Part shown: one piece after another, positions 1 to 8,762 of the stretch
Layout: each line of letters starts with the position of its first letter
Position numbering within the stretch: the stretch's first letter is position 1
Assembly: GCA_045106855.1 (NCBI GenBank)
Contig: JBGCFI010000007.1
Location: 196,848-260,847 of the forward strand
From: Granulosicoccus sp045106855
GTDB taxonomy: Bacteria; Pseudomonadota; Gammaproteobacteria; Granulosicoccales; Granulosicoccaceae
Length of the DNA stretch: 64,000 bases
Direction: 5' to 3'
Notes under the pieces: generated by a model
Database searches by the model: none
Told to the model about the DNA's origin: nothing
The model's input: only the letters and a program-made list of their open reading frames with translations
Made by a program: the position numbers and the translations under genes

Positions 1-2
1 TG

Positions 3-1604
3 TTCTATTCAGGTGTCCGACCCCTTTTATCGTCGATAGTTTCTGCAAGTGTTATCGCGTTTAGTGGAGCAGTGTTTTCGCTCCAGGCCCACGCCGCTGT
101 AATCAATATTCATAACGGTGCGGATCCTTCTTCACTGGACCCGCACAAGCTCTCGGGTGATTGGGAAAATCGCATAGCGGGTGATATCTTCGAAGGACTG
201 GTCACAGAGGATACGCTAGCAGAGCCAATTCCAGGCCAGGCAAGCGACTGGAGTGTCTCTGACGATGGCCTTGTTTATACCTTTAACTTGCGTGAGGGAA
301 TCGTCTGGAGCGATAGCACCCCCGTAACTGCCAACGATTTCGTATTTGCATTCCAGCGTCTGCTGGATCCGGTAGCTGCGGCCGATTACGCCTACCTGCA
401 ATATTCCATCAAAAATGCAGAAGCCATTAATTCGGGCGAAATAGAAGATTAATCCATGCTTGGAGTCAAGGCTATTGATGACAAGACTCTCGAGATCACA
501 CTGGAAACACCCACAGCCTATTTTATCGGCACACTGACACATTACACAGCCTTTCCTTTGCCGCAACATGCCATAGAAGAGTTTGGTGATGACTGGGTAA
601 AGGTAGAGAATATCGTTACCAATGGCCCTTTTCATCCAGTTGAATGGGTGCCTGGTTCGCACGTCACAACAGAAAAAAGCCCTGATTACTACGCTGCTGA
701 TACGGTTGCTATCGATGGCGCCAAATTCTATGTACTCGAGGATGAATCTGCGGCTCTCAAGCGCTATCGCGCTGGCGAGTTTGACATTCTCACAGAGTTT
801 CCCACCGACCAGTTCGCCTGGATGCAGGAGAACTTGCCAGGGCAGGCGCAAGTTGCGCCATTTGCAGGACTCTACTACTACGTCATGAATAATAAAAAGC
901 CGCCTTTTGACAACCCAGATGTGCGCAAGGCCTTATCCATGTCGGTTAATCGCGAAGTGATTGGACCACAGATTCTTGGCACTGGAGAAATACCTGCCTA
1001 TTCATGGGTGCCACCGGGCATGGCTAACTATGGTGATCCGTACACCGTAGATTGGAAAGACGTGCCATACCCGGACAAACTGGCTATGGCTAAAGAACTT
1101 CTGGAGGGGGCTGGCTATAACGATGAGAACCGGTTGAAGCTGCAGCTTCGATACAACACCAACGAAAATCACAAAAGAATAGCAGTGGCTATTGCTTCCA
1201 TGTGGAAGCCTTTGGGTATTGATGTCGAGCTTTACAACACCGAGACAAAAGTACACTACGACGAGTTGCAACGAGGCGTTCTGGACGTAGCAAGAGCTGG
1301 CTGGCTTGCTGATTACAACGATGCGGATAACTTTCTGAACCTTCTGAAGTCGTCGGTTCAATACAACTACGGTCGATACGCTAGTCAGGATTTTGATAAC
1401 CTGATAGACCAGGCCAATACAGTGACAGATGCAAAAGAACGTGCAGCCATATTGAGACAGGCTGAACAGATTGCCATGGACGAGTCGGCCGCTATTCCCA
1501 TCTACTATTATCTGTCTAGAAATGTTGTATCGCCCAGAGTATCGGGTTTTGAGAATAATGCATTTGATATACATCGAACGCGCTGGTTATCTCTAACCGA
1601 ATAA
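3..1604 (+). pseudogene. Oligopeptide ABC transporter substrate-binding protein (OppA-like), 5' partial, interrupted by in-frame TAA
   Basis: Periplasmic peptide-binding protein of the SBP_bac_5 (OppA/DppA) family, which delivers oligopeptides to the OppBC permease encoded just downstream. The frame is open from base 3 and begins inside a Sec signal peptide (hydrophobic stretch, then LQAHA before AVINIHNG), so the start codon lies before the window. Family features are clear: GADPSSLDPHKLSGDWE near the mature N-terminus, DIFEGLV, and NNKKPPFDNPDVRKALSMSV in the second part. The frame is stopped by TAA at 450-452 and continues unchanged at TCC ATG from 453 to the normal end. Homology runs through the stop (GEIED / SMLGVKAIDD), so one gene was broken by a point change. 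A CAA-to-TAA transition would explain it, but other codons are possible. ATG at 456 could restart translation but would give a protein with no signal peptide. Readthrough or sequencing error cannot be excluded. Confidence 0.85.
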
Positions 1605-1730
1605 AAGTTGTCACTACTGACAAACTAGATGTATATCCGGTGGTGCAGGCAAGTGGTGTGGTTGTTTATTCGATCTACCACTTGCCTGATGCATACTCGT
1701 TTTTCCTGCCGATAAGAGCATGTTAACAAC

Positions 1731-2654
1731 GTGCTGAAATTTGCTTTCAAGCGACTGTTGTCCACCATACCTGTCTTGTGGATAGCGATAACAGCCTGCT
1801 TTTTCATTCTCAGGTTAGCGCCTGGTGGTCCGTTTGACGGTGAACGACCATTACCGGCAGTCGTTAAAAAGAATCTCGAAGCACACTACAATCTGGATAA
1901 ATCATTACTGGAACAGTATTTTATCTATCTGGGCAATCTTCTTCGAGGTGATCTTGGACCGTCATTTGTTAATCAGGATTTCAGTGTTTCTGAACAACTG
2001 CTGGTTGGTCTCCCGTATACGTTAATCGTCGGTGGGATAGCTTTTTTTTTATCGATACTTATCGGTGTTGCGGCTGGCATTTTCGGTTATCTGTATCGCA
2101 ATCGTTATCCGGATATCGGTATCGCCGTTTTCATCCTTACCGGCCTTGTTATCCCTAATTTTCTGGTAGCACCCATACTGCAGCTTGTCTTCGGTTTGCA
2201 GCTGGAATGGTTACCTGTTGGCGGCTGGGGCGGCGGAACCATTACCCATCTTGTTCTACCGGTGACAGTGCTGGCTCTAACTCATGTTGCCCGCATCTCG
2301 AGGCTTACGCGTGCCAGCATGATCGAAGTCATGCACAGTAATTTTATCCGAACTGCGCGCTCCAAAGGTCTGAGTGATGCAAGTCTTCTACTCAAGCATG
2401 CACTGAAGCCTGCGATGACTCCGGTGGTTTCTTATCTGGGGCCTGCGGCAAGCTATCTTCTTACCGGTTCGCTAGTGGTTGAGACAATTTTCGGTTTGCC
2501 GGGGATTGGACGATACTTTATCAATGCAGCGTTAAATCGTGACTATGGCATGGTGCTGGGGACAGTGGTGTTCTACATGATTCTCATCATTGTTCTGAAT
2601 CTGATCGTCGACGTTGTCTATGCCTGGCTAGACCCGCGAGTGCGAGACCGATGA
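1731..2654 (+). CDS. oppB: Oligopeptide ABC transporter permease OppB
   Basis: Inner-membrane permease of the peptide/nickel ABC importer family (DppB/OppB), 307 residues, the usual length. It opens with the typical single N-terminal membrane segment (FAFKRLLSTIPVLWIAITAC) followed by a periplasmic loop containing APGGPFDGERPLP, which is characteristic of OppB. The permease core has about five further membrane segments. The cytoplasmic coupling loop is around RTARSKGLSDASLLLKHALK, and VETIFGLPGIGRYFI matches the family C-terminal region. The start is GTG, 126 bp after the OppA-like gene. The stop overlaps the start of oppC by 4 bp (ATGA), indicating translational coupling. If the upstream binding protein is truly inactive, this permease must rely on another one. 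Confidence 0.95.
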   Translation: MLKFAFKRLLSTIPVLWIAITACFFILRLAPGGPFDGERPLPAVVKKNLEAHYNLDKSLLEQYFIYLGNLLRGDLGPSFVNQDFSVSEQLLVGLPYTLIVGGIAFFLSILIGVAAGIFGYLYRNRYPDIGIAVFILTGLVIPNFLVAPILQLVFGLQLEWLPVGGWGGGTITHLVLPVTVLALTHVARISRLTRASMIEVMHSNFIRTARSKGLSDASLLLKHALKPAMTPVVSYLGPAASYLLTGSLVVETIFGLPGIGRYFINAALNRDYGMVLGTVVFYMILIIVLNLIVDVVYAWLDPRVRDR

Positions 2655-3607
2655 TTTTCCGTCGTCGAAAACAAGCTATCATTGAAGAGGCGCTGCATCG
2701 TGGTCTGGCCGATGCACGGATTGAAGCAGCGCAGGCGTTTCAGGATAATGCGTTGGTGGCTGGTCGCAGCATCATGCAAAACGCGCGACGGCGCTTTTAT
2801 CGCAACAAGTCCGCCATGACTTCGGTCTTTGTGCTGATCATTCTGGTTCTGGTTGCAATAGCCGGCCCGTGGGTGATTCCCCACAACTATGAAGATCCTG
2901 ACTGGGCAGCATTCAGAGCACCGCCTTCGCTTGCCAGTGGTCACTATTTTGGTACTGACCAGAATGGACGCGATCTTCTTGCACGGACTTTGTTCGGCAC
3001 GCGCGTTTCGCTGCTGGTTGCATTGATTGCCACTCTGGTTTCGGTGATTATCGGTGTCAGTTTCGGGGCAATTGCAGGCTTTATCGGTGGTCGTACCGAT
3101 CAGATCATGATGCGTTTTGTCGATGTTATGTATGCGCTTCCGTATATTCTTTTTGTCATTTTGCTCATGGTGATTTTTGGACGGAATGTTTTTCTACTTT
3201 TTGCTGCGATCGGCGCGCTTGAGTGGTTGACCATGGCACGCATAGTCCGAGGGCAGACATTATCGATCAAGCACCGTGAATACATCGAAGCTGCGCGTGC
3301 TGCGGGTGTGTCAAGCGGTACAATTATATTTCGCCATATTGTTCCCAATTTATTGGGGCCAGTCGTGGTTTACGCTACTCTGACAATCCCGGAAATCATA
3401 GTGGTGGAGAGCTTTCTCAGTTATCTTGGATTTGGCATTCAAGAGCCCCTGACTTCTTTGGGAACCCTCATTGCTGATGGTGCCGATGTACTTGAAGTTC
3501 TGCCATGGTTAATGTGGTTCCCTGCGGCTTTTCTTATCACGCTATTGCTGAGTCTTCTCTTTATTGGCGACGGACTGCGCGATGCCTTCGATACAAAAGA
3601 TCAATAG
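2651..3607 (+). CDS. oppC: Oligopeptide ABC transporter permease OppC
   Basis: Second permease subunit of the peptide importer (DppC/OppC family), 318 residues. A cytoplasmic N-terminal stretch of about 50 residues, rich in charged residues, precedes the first membrane segment (MTSVFVLIILVLVAIAGPWV). The family signature GTDQNGRDLLARTLFGTRVS follows the first periplasmic loop. The EAA-type coupling helix lies at EYIEAARAAGVSSGTIIFRH. The C-terminus, FIGDGLRDAFD, is the standard OppC ending. ATG overlaps the oppB stop (ATGA), and the downstream fused ATPase starts 9 bp after this stop, so oppB, oppC and the ATPase form one operon. Confidence 0.95.
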   Translation: MIFRRRKQAIIEEALHRGLADARIEAAQAFQDNALVAGRSIMQNARRRFYRNKSAMTSVFVLIILVLVAIAGPWVIPHNYEDPDWAAFRAPPSLASGHYFGTDQNGRDLLARTLFGTRVSLLVALIATLVSVIIGVSFGAIAGFIGGRTDQIMMRFVDVMYALPYILFVILLMVIFGRNVFLLFAAIGALEWLTMARIVRGQTLSIKHREYIEAARAAGVSSGTIIFRHIVPNLLGPVVVYATLTIPEIIVVESFLSYLGFGIQEPLTSLGTLIADGADVLEVLPWLMWFPAAFLITLLLSLLFIGDGLRDAFDTKDQ

Positions 3608-3616
3608 CGTATCGAT

Positions 3617-5509
3617 ATGACTGAAGCTAAACAAACCGTACTTCAGGTGTCTGACTTACACGTGCACTTTGATACGGATGATGCTCAGGTGCATGCCGTA
3701 AAAGGTGTGGATGTGCAGCTGTGTCAAGGAGAATGTCTAGGGGTTGTTGGTGAGTCAGGATCCGGCAAGAGCCAGACTTTTCTCGCTGCCATGGGGTTGT
3801 TGGCAACGAATGGACGGGCGACAGGCAAGGTGTTGTTGAACGGTCAGAATATTCTGGGTCTCAATACACACGATCTGAATAAGATCCGGGGTGATCGAAT
3901 TGGCATGATTTTCCAAGATCCGTTAACGTCTTTGACACCTCATCTACAAATTGGTGAGCAGATGGCGGAAGTGCTTCGCGTGCATCAAGGCAAAGGTCGC
4001 AAACAGGCGAACAAAGAGTGTATCGAGTGGCTTCGACGGGTACGCATAACAGATGCCGAGTATCGTCTACAGCAGTATCCCCACGAGTTATCAGGAGGAA
4101 TGCGTCAACGCGTCATGATTGCTATGGCTATGCTGTGTCGTCCGGATGTTTTGATTGCTGATGAACCAACGACTGCGCTCGATGTGACTATCCAGGCAGA
4201 AATTCTTGATCTGATGAATGAGTTGCGCGAACAGCATGGTACATCCATCGTGCTTATTACTCACGACATGGGTGTTGTTGCGCGCATGTGTGATCGTGTG
4301 CAGGTAATGCGCTACGGTGAGTATGTTGAAGAGGGGAGTAGTGAGACCGTGTTTTTCGAGCCACAGCACGATTACACGCGCATGTTACTGAATGCTGTAC
4401 CACGCATACCTGACTTCAGTGATTCTGAGAAAATGATGGTTGCGCGTTCTGACACACGGCAGGGCGCCGGGCAGGGTCTATCCGATGTCAGCCAATCAGG
4501 AATGAGTACACTTTCTGGAGACGCCGCTCTATTGTTGAACGTCAAGGATATCCATGTTGATTTTCCCATCGTCAAGGGCTTGTTTTCCAAGCCAAGACGA
4601 TTGCGCGCCGTTGATGGGGTTAGTTTCCAGTTGCATGAAGGTGAAACCCTGGGTGTTGTTGGTGAGTCAGGAAGTGGCAAATCCACGCTTGCAAGGGCTA
4701 TTCTTCAACTTGTTCCGCAAAGTGCAGGCTCGGTGAGCTGGTTTGGTAGCGCATTGGAAAGCCTGGATAAAACCTCCATGACGGCGTTGCGTAGTGATTT
4801 GCAAATAGTGTTTCAGGATCCTTTGGCCAGTCTTAATCCGTCTTTGACAATTGGTGACAGTATTATGGAGCCATTGCGTGTTCATCAACCCGGGTCATCA
4901 CTGGCAGGTATGACTAGTGAGGCTGTGCTCATTATGCACAAAGTAGGTCTCGATCCTGCGTTGATAAACCGTTATCCTCATGAATTATCAGGCGGGCAGA
5001 ATCAACGTGTGGGAATTGCCCGTGCAATGATCTTGAGGCCGAAACTGCTTATCTGTGACGAGGCCGTATCGGCCTTGGACGTTTCAATTCAAGCTCAAAT
5101 CATTCAATTGATCAAGAGCCTGCAAAGCGAATTTAACTTATCAATCATATTTATTTCGCACGATTTGTCAGTTGTTTTCGATGTGGCACACCGAATTCTT
5201 GTCATGTACCTGGGACAGCCTATAGAGCTGGCGTCAGCGCGTTGTCTGTTTTCCAGAGCCCAGCATCCTTACACACGTCAGTTGGTATCTGCTGTGCCTG
5301 TTCCCGATCCATTGCAGGAGCGCAAAAGGCAACGAATAAAGCTCGTTGGCGAGCTCACATCTCCAATGGATCCTGAGGCACGATTACGTTTTCTGCCCTC
5401 TCGCCTGAAGGCTGGTGAGCCTGACTACAAGCCACAGTTGCAAGAACGTTTTACAGGTCACTACGTAGCTGAACATGATCCCCTGGAAACTCTGTTAAAA
5501 GAAAAATAA
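3617..5509 (+). CDS. Fused dual ATPase of the peptide ABC transporter (OppD-OppF fusion)
   Basis: Energises the OppBC permease by ATP hydrolysis on the cytoplasmic face. In 630 residues it carries two complete ABC ATPase domains joined in tandem, as in YejF/GsiA, rather than separate OppD and OppF. Domain 1 has Walker A GESGSGKS, signature LSGGMRQR and Walker B LIADEPTTALD. Domain 2 has GESGSGKS, LSGGQNQR and LICDEAVSALD. Each is followed by the oligopeptide-transporter C-terminal region (QHDYTRMLLNAVPRIP; QHPYTRQLVSAVPVPDP). The linker around residues 275-300 is polar and low complexity. Last gene of the opp operon; no obvious terminator follows within 140 bp. Confidence 0.95.
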   Translation: MTEAKQTVLQVSDLHVHFDTDDAQVHAVKGVDVQLCQGECLGVVGESGSGKSQTFLAAMGLLATNGRATGKVLLNGQNILGLNTHDLNKIRGDRIGMIFQDPLTSLTPHLQIGEQMAEVLRVHQGKGRKQANKECIEWLRRVRITDAEYRLQQYPHELSGGMRQRVMIAMAMLCRPDVLIADEPTTALDVTIQAEILDLMNELREQHGTSIVLITHDMGVVARMCDRVQVMRYGEYVEEGSSETVFFEPQHDYTRMLLNAVPRIPDFSDSEKMMVARSDTRQGAGQGLSDVSQSGMSTLSGDAALLLNVKDIHVDFPIVKGLFSKPRRLRAVDGVSFQLHEGETLGVVGESGSGKSTLARAILQLVPQSAGSVSWFGSALESLDKTSMTALRSDLQIVFQDPLASLNPSLTIGDSIMEPLRVHQPGSSLAGMTSEAVLIMHKVGLDPALINRYPHELSGGQNQRVGIARAMILRPKLLICDEAVSALDVSIQAQIIQLIKSLQSEFNLSIIFISHDLSVVFDVAHRILVMYLGQPIELASARCLFSRAQHPYTRQLVSAVPVPDPLQERKRQRIKLVGELTSPMDPEARLRFLPSRLKAGEPDYKPQLQERFTGHYVAEHDPLETLLKEK

Positions 5510-5651
5510 ACATACCATCGCAAGTTGTGCATCATGATTTGTCAGGTCGGGCTTGTTTGTGCCGTGAATTTCGATTTCGCAACCGCCCGAGTATTGACAG
5601 TGTCTAATAGTAAAAACGACAATTACTGGTAACTTACAAGGGTGTGCGACT

Positions 5652-7148
5652 ATGATGTCAGACCGATATACCATGCTGGTTCCCGCCGTTTTTTTGGCTT
5701 GCATTGCGCTAAGTGCCTGTAGCGATTCAGATGATCAATCCGAGCTATCCAATTCAGCTGATCCTCAAGTAGCAGATTCAGGTAATAACTCGGTACCGGG
5801 AAATGCAGATCAACCTTTAGATCAACCGTCGGTAGACGATTCGGATTCCACCCCGACATCTGCGCCAACCGATGACGATGATTCCCAGCCCGCGAACGAT
5901 GACGAAGCTGATGTTGGAGTACCCTCTGCAACCGGTGCAGATGTCAGCGGAGGAGAAGATGACAGTCCGACGCAAACCGAATCACTGTCGTTACAAGGAC
6001 CATCGATCAAAGACGAATCCAGAGGTGCGGGACCACCTTCGGTACCCACGAGTTTAACATTGCTGTTATCAGCTGAGAACTGGCTTGAATTCAGTTGGGT
6101 GCCATCAACAGATGATCAGGCAGTTAAAGCTTATGAAATCTATCGCGATGATCAACTGATAGCCACAGTCAGAGATGACTCTGAATTCGAATACGATATT
6201 CGTAGTTGGCTGACAACTTCTTTCATTGATTGCAATTACACCCGGTACGCTAATTGTGTTGATGACAATCTGCAACCTCAGTCAGGGGCTAGTTATGCGT
6301 ATAGCGTGGCTGCTGTAGACAATGAGGGTATGCGCTCGGAAAGGTCCGATAGTGTTGTATTCAGTCTGGTAACGGCCGGTCAGGAAGGATTTGATCTGTC
6401 GTCATATCGGCTGGTATTTAACGAGGAGTTCGACGATGATAAGGTAGATCGTGATCGCTGGAAAACGTCTTTACCGTGGGGCCCAGACGACATCATAAAT
6501 AGCGAAAAACAGTACTTTGTCAATTTGTTTGGCTCTACCAATCCGGTAGCTTACGATCCTTTTGTATTCACAGGTGATACTCTCCAGATTACCGGTATCC
6601 GTACGCCTGCCGATCAGCTTGCCAACGCCAATAATCAACCCTATCTTTCAGGGGTATTGACAACGTCTGACTATTTCGAAATGACTTATGGTTATGTCGA
6701 GATGAGTGCCAAACTGGCAGCAGGACAGGGTATTTTGTCGACATTTTATCTATTTAATCAGGACTACTATAAAAACAAACCTGAGATCGATATTGTCGAA
6801 TACATTGGTGCCAGACCTGACAAATCGTATCAGACATACCATTACTACGATAGCAACCGTACCCGTGATTTTAGGGGCGAAAAGCATTCGTCACCAACCA
6901 TGGAGAGTATTGCTGATCAGGATTTGAGTGCTGATTTTCACACGTACGGGGTACTCTGGGAGCCGGAGCTGGTTGTCTGGTATGTCGATGGTGTTGAGGT
7001 AAAACGAGTTGAAGGCATCCGTGTATCTGATGAACCAATGAATATCGTTACCCAGCTGGTGATGGGCAGTGACTGGATTGGTGATCCTGAACCCTCGGCA
7101 GTACCTGCCGTGCTGGAGATAGACTATATCCGCGCGTGGCAGAAGTAG
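5652..7148 (+). CDS. Glycoside hydrolase family 16 lipoprotein with fibronectin-III-like domain
   Basis: Predicted surface or periplasmic beta-glucanase (laminarinase/agarase clan). The N-terminus is a lipoprotein signal peptide with lipobox LSAC (Cys23). Residues about 24-120 form a very acidic Asp/Ser/Gln-rich linker. About 130-245 resemble a fibronectin type III domain (VPSTDDQAVKAYEIYRD, YSVAAVDNEGMRSE). About 250-498 form the GH16 domain. The catalytic GH16 motif ExDxxE is intact as EIDIVE (E378 nucleophile, D380, E383 acid/base by family knowledge). Other family features are VFNEEFD at the domain start and FHTYGVLWEPELVVWYVDG near the end. Substrate cannot be told from sequence. The gene stands alone, 142 bp after opp and convergent with the MATE gene. 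ATG is ambiguous between 5652 and 5655. Confidence 0.88.
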   Translation: MMSDRYTMLVPAVFLACIALSACSDSDDQSELSNSADPQVADSGNNSVPGNADQPLDQPSVDDSDSTPTSAPTDDDDSQPANDDEADVGVPSATGADVSGGEDDSPTQTESLSLQGPSIKDESRGAGPPSVPTSLTLLLSAENWLEFSWVPSTDDQAVKAYEIYRDDQLIATVRDDSEFEYDIRSWLTTSFIDCNYTRYANCVDDNLQPQSGASYAYSVAAVDNEGMRSERSDSVVFSLVTAGQEGFDLSSYRLVFNEEFDDDKVDRDRWKTSLPWGPDDIINSEKQYFVNLFGSTNPVAYDPFVFTGDTLQITGIRTPADQLANANNQPYLSGVLTTSDYFEMTYGYVEMSAKLAAGQGILSTFYLFNQDYYKNKPEIDIVEYIGARPDKSYQTYHYYDSNRTRDFRGEKHSSPTMESIADQDLSADFHTYGVLWEPELVVWYVDGVEVKRVEGIRVSDEPMNIVTQLVMGSDWIGDPEPSAVPAVLEIDYIRAWQK

Positions 7149-7265
7149 TGAGATAAGCAGACACCTTGTGCGGTGTCAGTCACTAGATTCTCCAGGAATT
7201 GAGTGGCATTTGATCGTTTAATGATCATGGCACAGATACTTGTAATTGTGGTGAGTACTGCTCTT

Positions 7266-8669
7266 TCAGGGTGTACGAGAAACGAGAGCACGTAGTTGGC
7301 GCAAGGTGTACCAGTGAGCCACAATAGCGGCTATTACAACGACGCTGACGATGGTATAGAACACAGATATCATCGGGTATCCGAGGTAGACGACCAGTAC
7401 TATGTTGATGGACACGGGAATGACTAGTTGTCGGGCGATACCAAGCGCCATGGGAAACAGGGGTTGCTTCAACGCTTGCAATATTGCTGTGCTGAGGAAC
7501 AGCACGACGTATGCGTAGAATGCGAAGGCGTCGATTCGAAGGTAGCTTGCCCCGGTTGCTTGAATTTGAGGGGCATCTGTAAAAAATGCCATCATCGCGG
7601 GTGATAGGGTCAGCATTACCGGAACCGAAATCACCGCCATTGCCAACCCCACAATAAGCCCTATGATGTACGTTTGCCTGACTCTTGCAGCATGGTTTGC
7701 CCCATGGTTCTGCCCGGCGATTGCCATTACCGCGCTGTTTAGTCCTAAGGCGGGTAGCAAAAGAACTTGTTCAATACGTAAACCAACTGCATAGCCCGCT
7801 ACGTGCTGACTTCCAAATCGTCCCAGCAATGCAACGGTAATAAAGCCGCCAAGAATAATTGTCAGCATATTGAAGCTTGCTGGTAGCACTTGTTTCAGTA
7901 GATTAATCCACGGTGCTACTGCAAACGTCGGTTTGCATACCCGGCCGGTTTCCCGTATCAGTACGCGATACAGATAAAGCGCTGACATGGCCTTGATCAA
8001 TACCGTAGCTAGTGCCAGCCCTGATACTCCGAGGCCCAACGAAAAAGTGAGTAATGGATTGAGTACGAGATTGGCAAAGAAGCCGGCAACCAAGGCATTA
8101 CGATTGGATTTTGTGTCGCCCAGAGCCATCAACGCACCAGCGGCGGCAAAGCTTAAGATAAATGTGCATGCACCGAATAGGGTAATCGTGATGTATTCCA
8201 TTGACAGGGGAGCAATGTCTGGCTCTGCACCTAGAAACAGCACCAACGGTTCTGCAAACAACCAACCCAAAAACGCTACGAGGACACTCAAGAGTAACGA
8301 GAGGCCGAATATATGATCAGCCCAGTCCGCAGCCTTATCGGTTTTGCCAGCGCCCACCTCGACAGCCATAACCGCAGAGGCACCCGTCTGGATGCCGATT
8401 CCAATAGCCAGTAGCAAAAAAAACACGCTGCCGGCAATGGAGACACCTGCCAGTGCATCGCTGGAGATTTTTCCCGCAAACCAGAAATCCGTCAGGTTAT
8501 AGAGCGTGTTAAACAACATGCCTATTGAAGCGGGAATGGATAACCTGACGAGATGGCCCAGAATAGGCCCTTGCGTTAACGACGGATTGGACCGACCCTC
8601 GTTAGTGCCTTGCGGCTGCAATTTGTCTGAGCGAGTGCTGTTCATCGTTGAGTCGATTTTTTCGCTCAT
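7266..8669 (-). CDS. MATE family efflux transporter
   Basis: Na+- or H+-driven multidrug and toxin extrusion protein of the inner membrane, 467 residues, about 12 membrane segments in two related halves. Family features: N-terminal GPILGHLVRLSIPASIGMLF with LYNLTDFWFAGKIS (the PTMVDxxFxG-type motif of MATE proteins), SIAGSVFFLL, and repeated NxxLNPLL and GLRIEQVLLLPALGLNSAV. A soluble N-terminal tail of about 30 residues is polar. Substrate is unknown. It sits downstream of xsc on the same strand, but a strong terminator at 8702-8735 separates them, so it is probably transcribed on its own. Confidence 0.92.
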   Translation of the reverse strand: MSEKIDSTMNSTRSDKLQPQGTNEGRSNPSLTQGPILGHLVRLSIPASIGMLFNTLYNLTDFWFAGKISSDALAGVSIAGSVFFLLLAIGIGIQTGASAVMAVEVGAGKTDKAADWADHIFGLSLLLSVLVAFLGWLFAEPLVLFLGAEPDIAPLSMEYITITLFGACTFILSFAAAGALMALGDTKSNRNALVAGFFANLVLNPLLTFSLGLGVSGLALATVLIKAMSALYLYRVLIRETGRVCKPTFAVAPWINLLKQVLPASFNMLTIILGGFITVALLGRFGSQHVAGYAVGLRIEQVLLLPALGLNSAVMAIAGQNHGANHAARVRQTYIIGLIVGLAMAVISVPVMLTLSPAMMAFFTDAPQIQATGASYLRIDAFAFYAYVVLFLSTAILQALKQPLFPMALGIARQLVIPVSINIVLVVYLGYPMISVFYTIVSVVVIAAIVAHWYTLRQLRALVSRTP

Positions 8670-8701
8670 GGATGGAAGACCACTGGGCGTTAGTTATCTA
8701 T

Positions 8702-8735
8702 AAAAAAGGCGCTGTACACTGGGCACAGCGCCTTT
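8702..8735 (-). terminator. Rho-independent terminator after xsc
   Basis: A perfect 11-bp inverted repeat (8705-8715 with 8725-8735, arm AAAGGCGCTGT) has a 9-nt loop. On the minus strand it ends in a run of six T residues. It lies 27 bp after the xsc stop, before the MATE gene. Confidence 0.85.
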
Positions 8736-8762
8736 AAGGTCCAATCAAAATCAGCGGCTTGT

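Noticed and set aside
7160..7177. Hairpin GACACC/GGTGTC after the GH16 gene
   Set aside because: Only 6 bp and no T-run; too weak to call a terminator.
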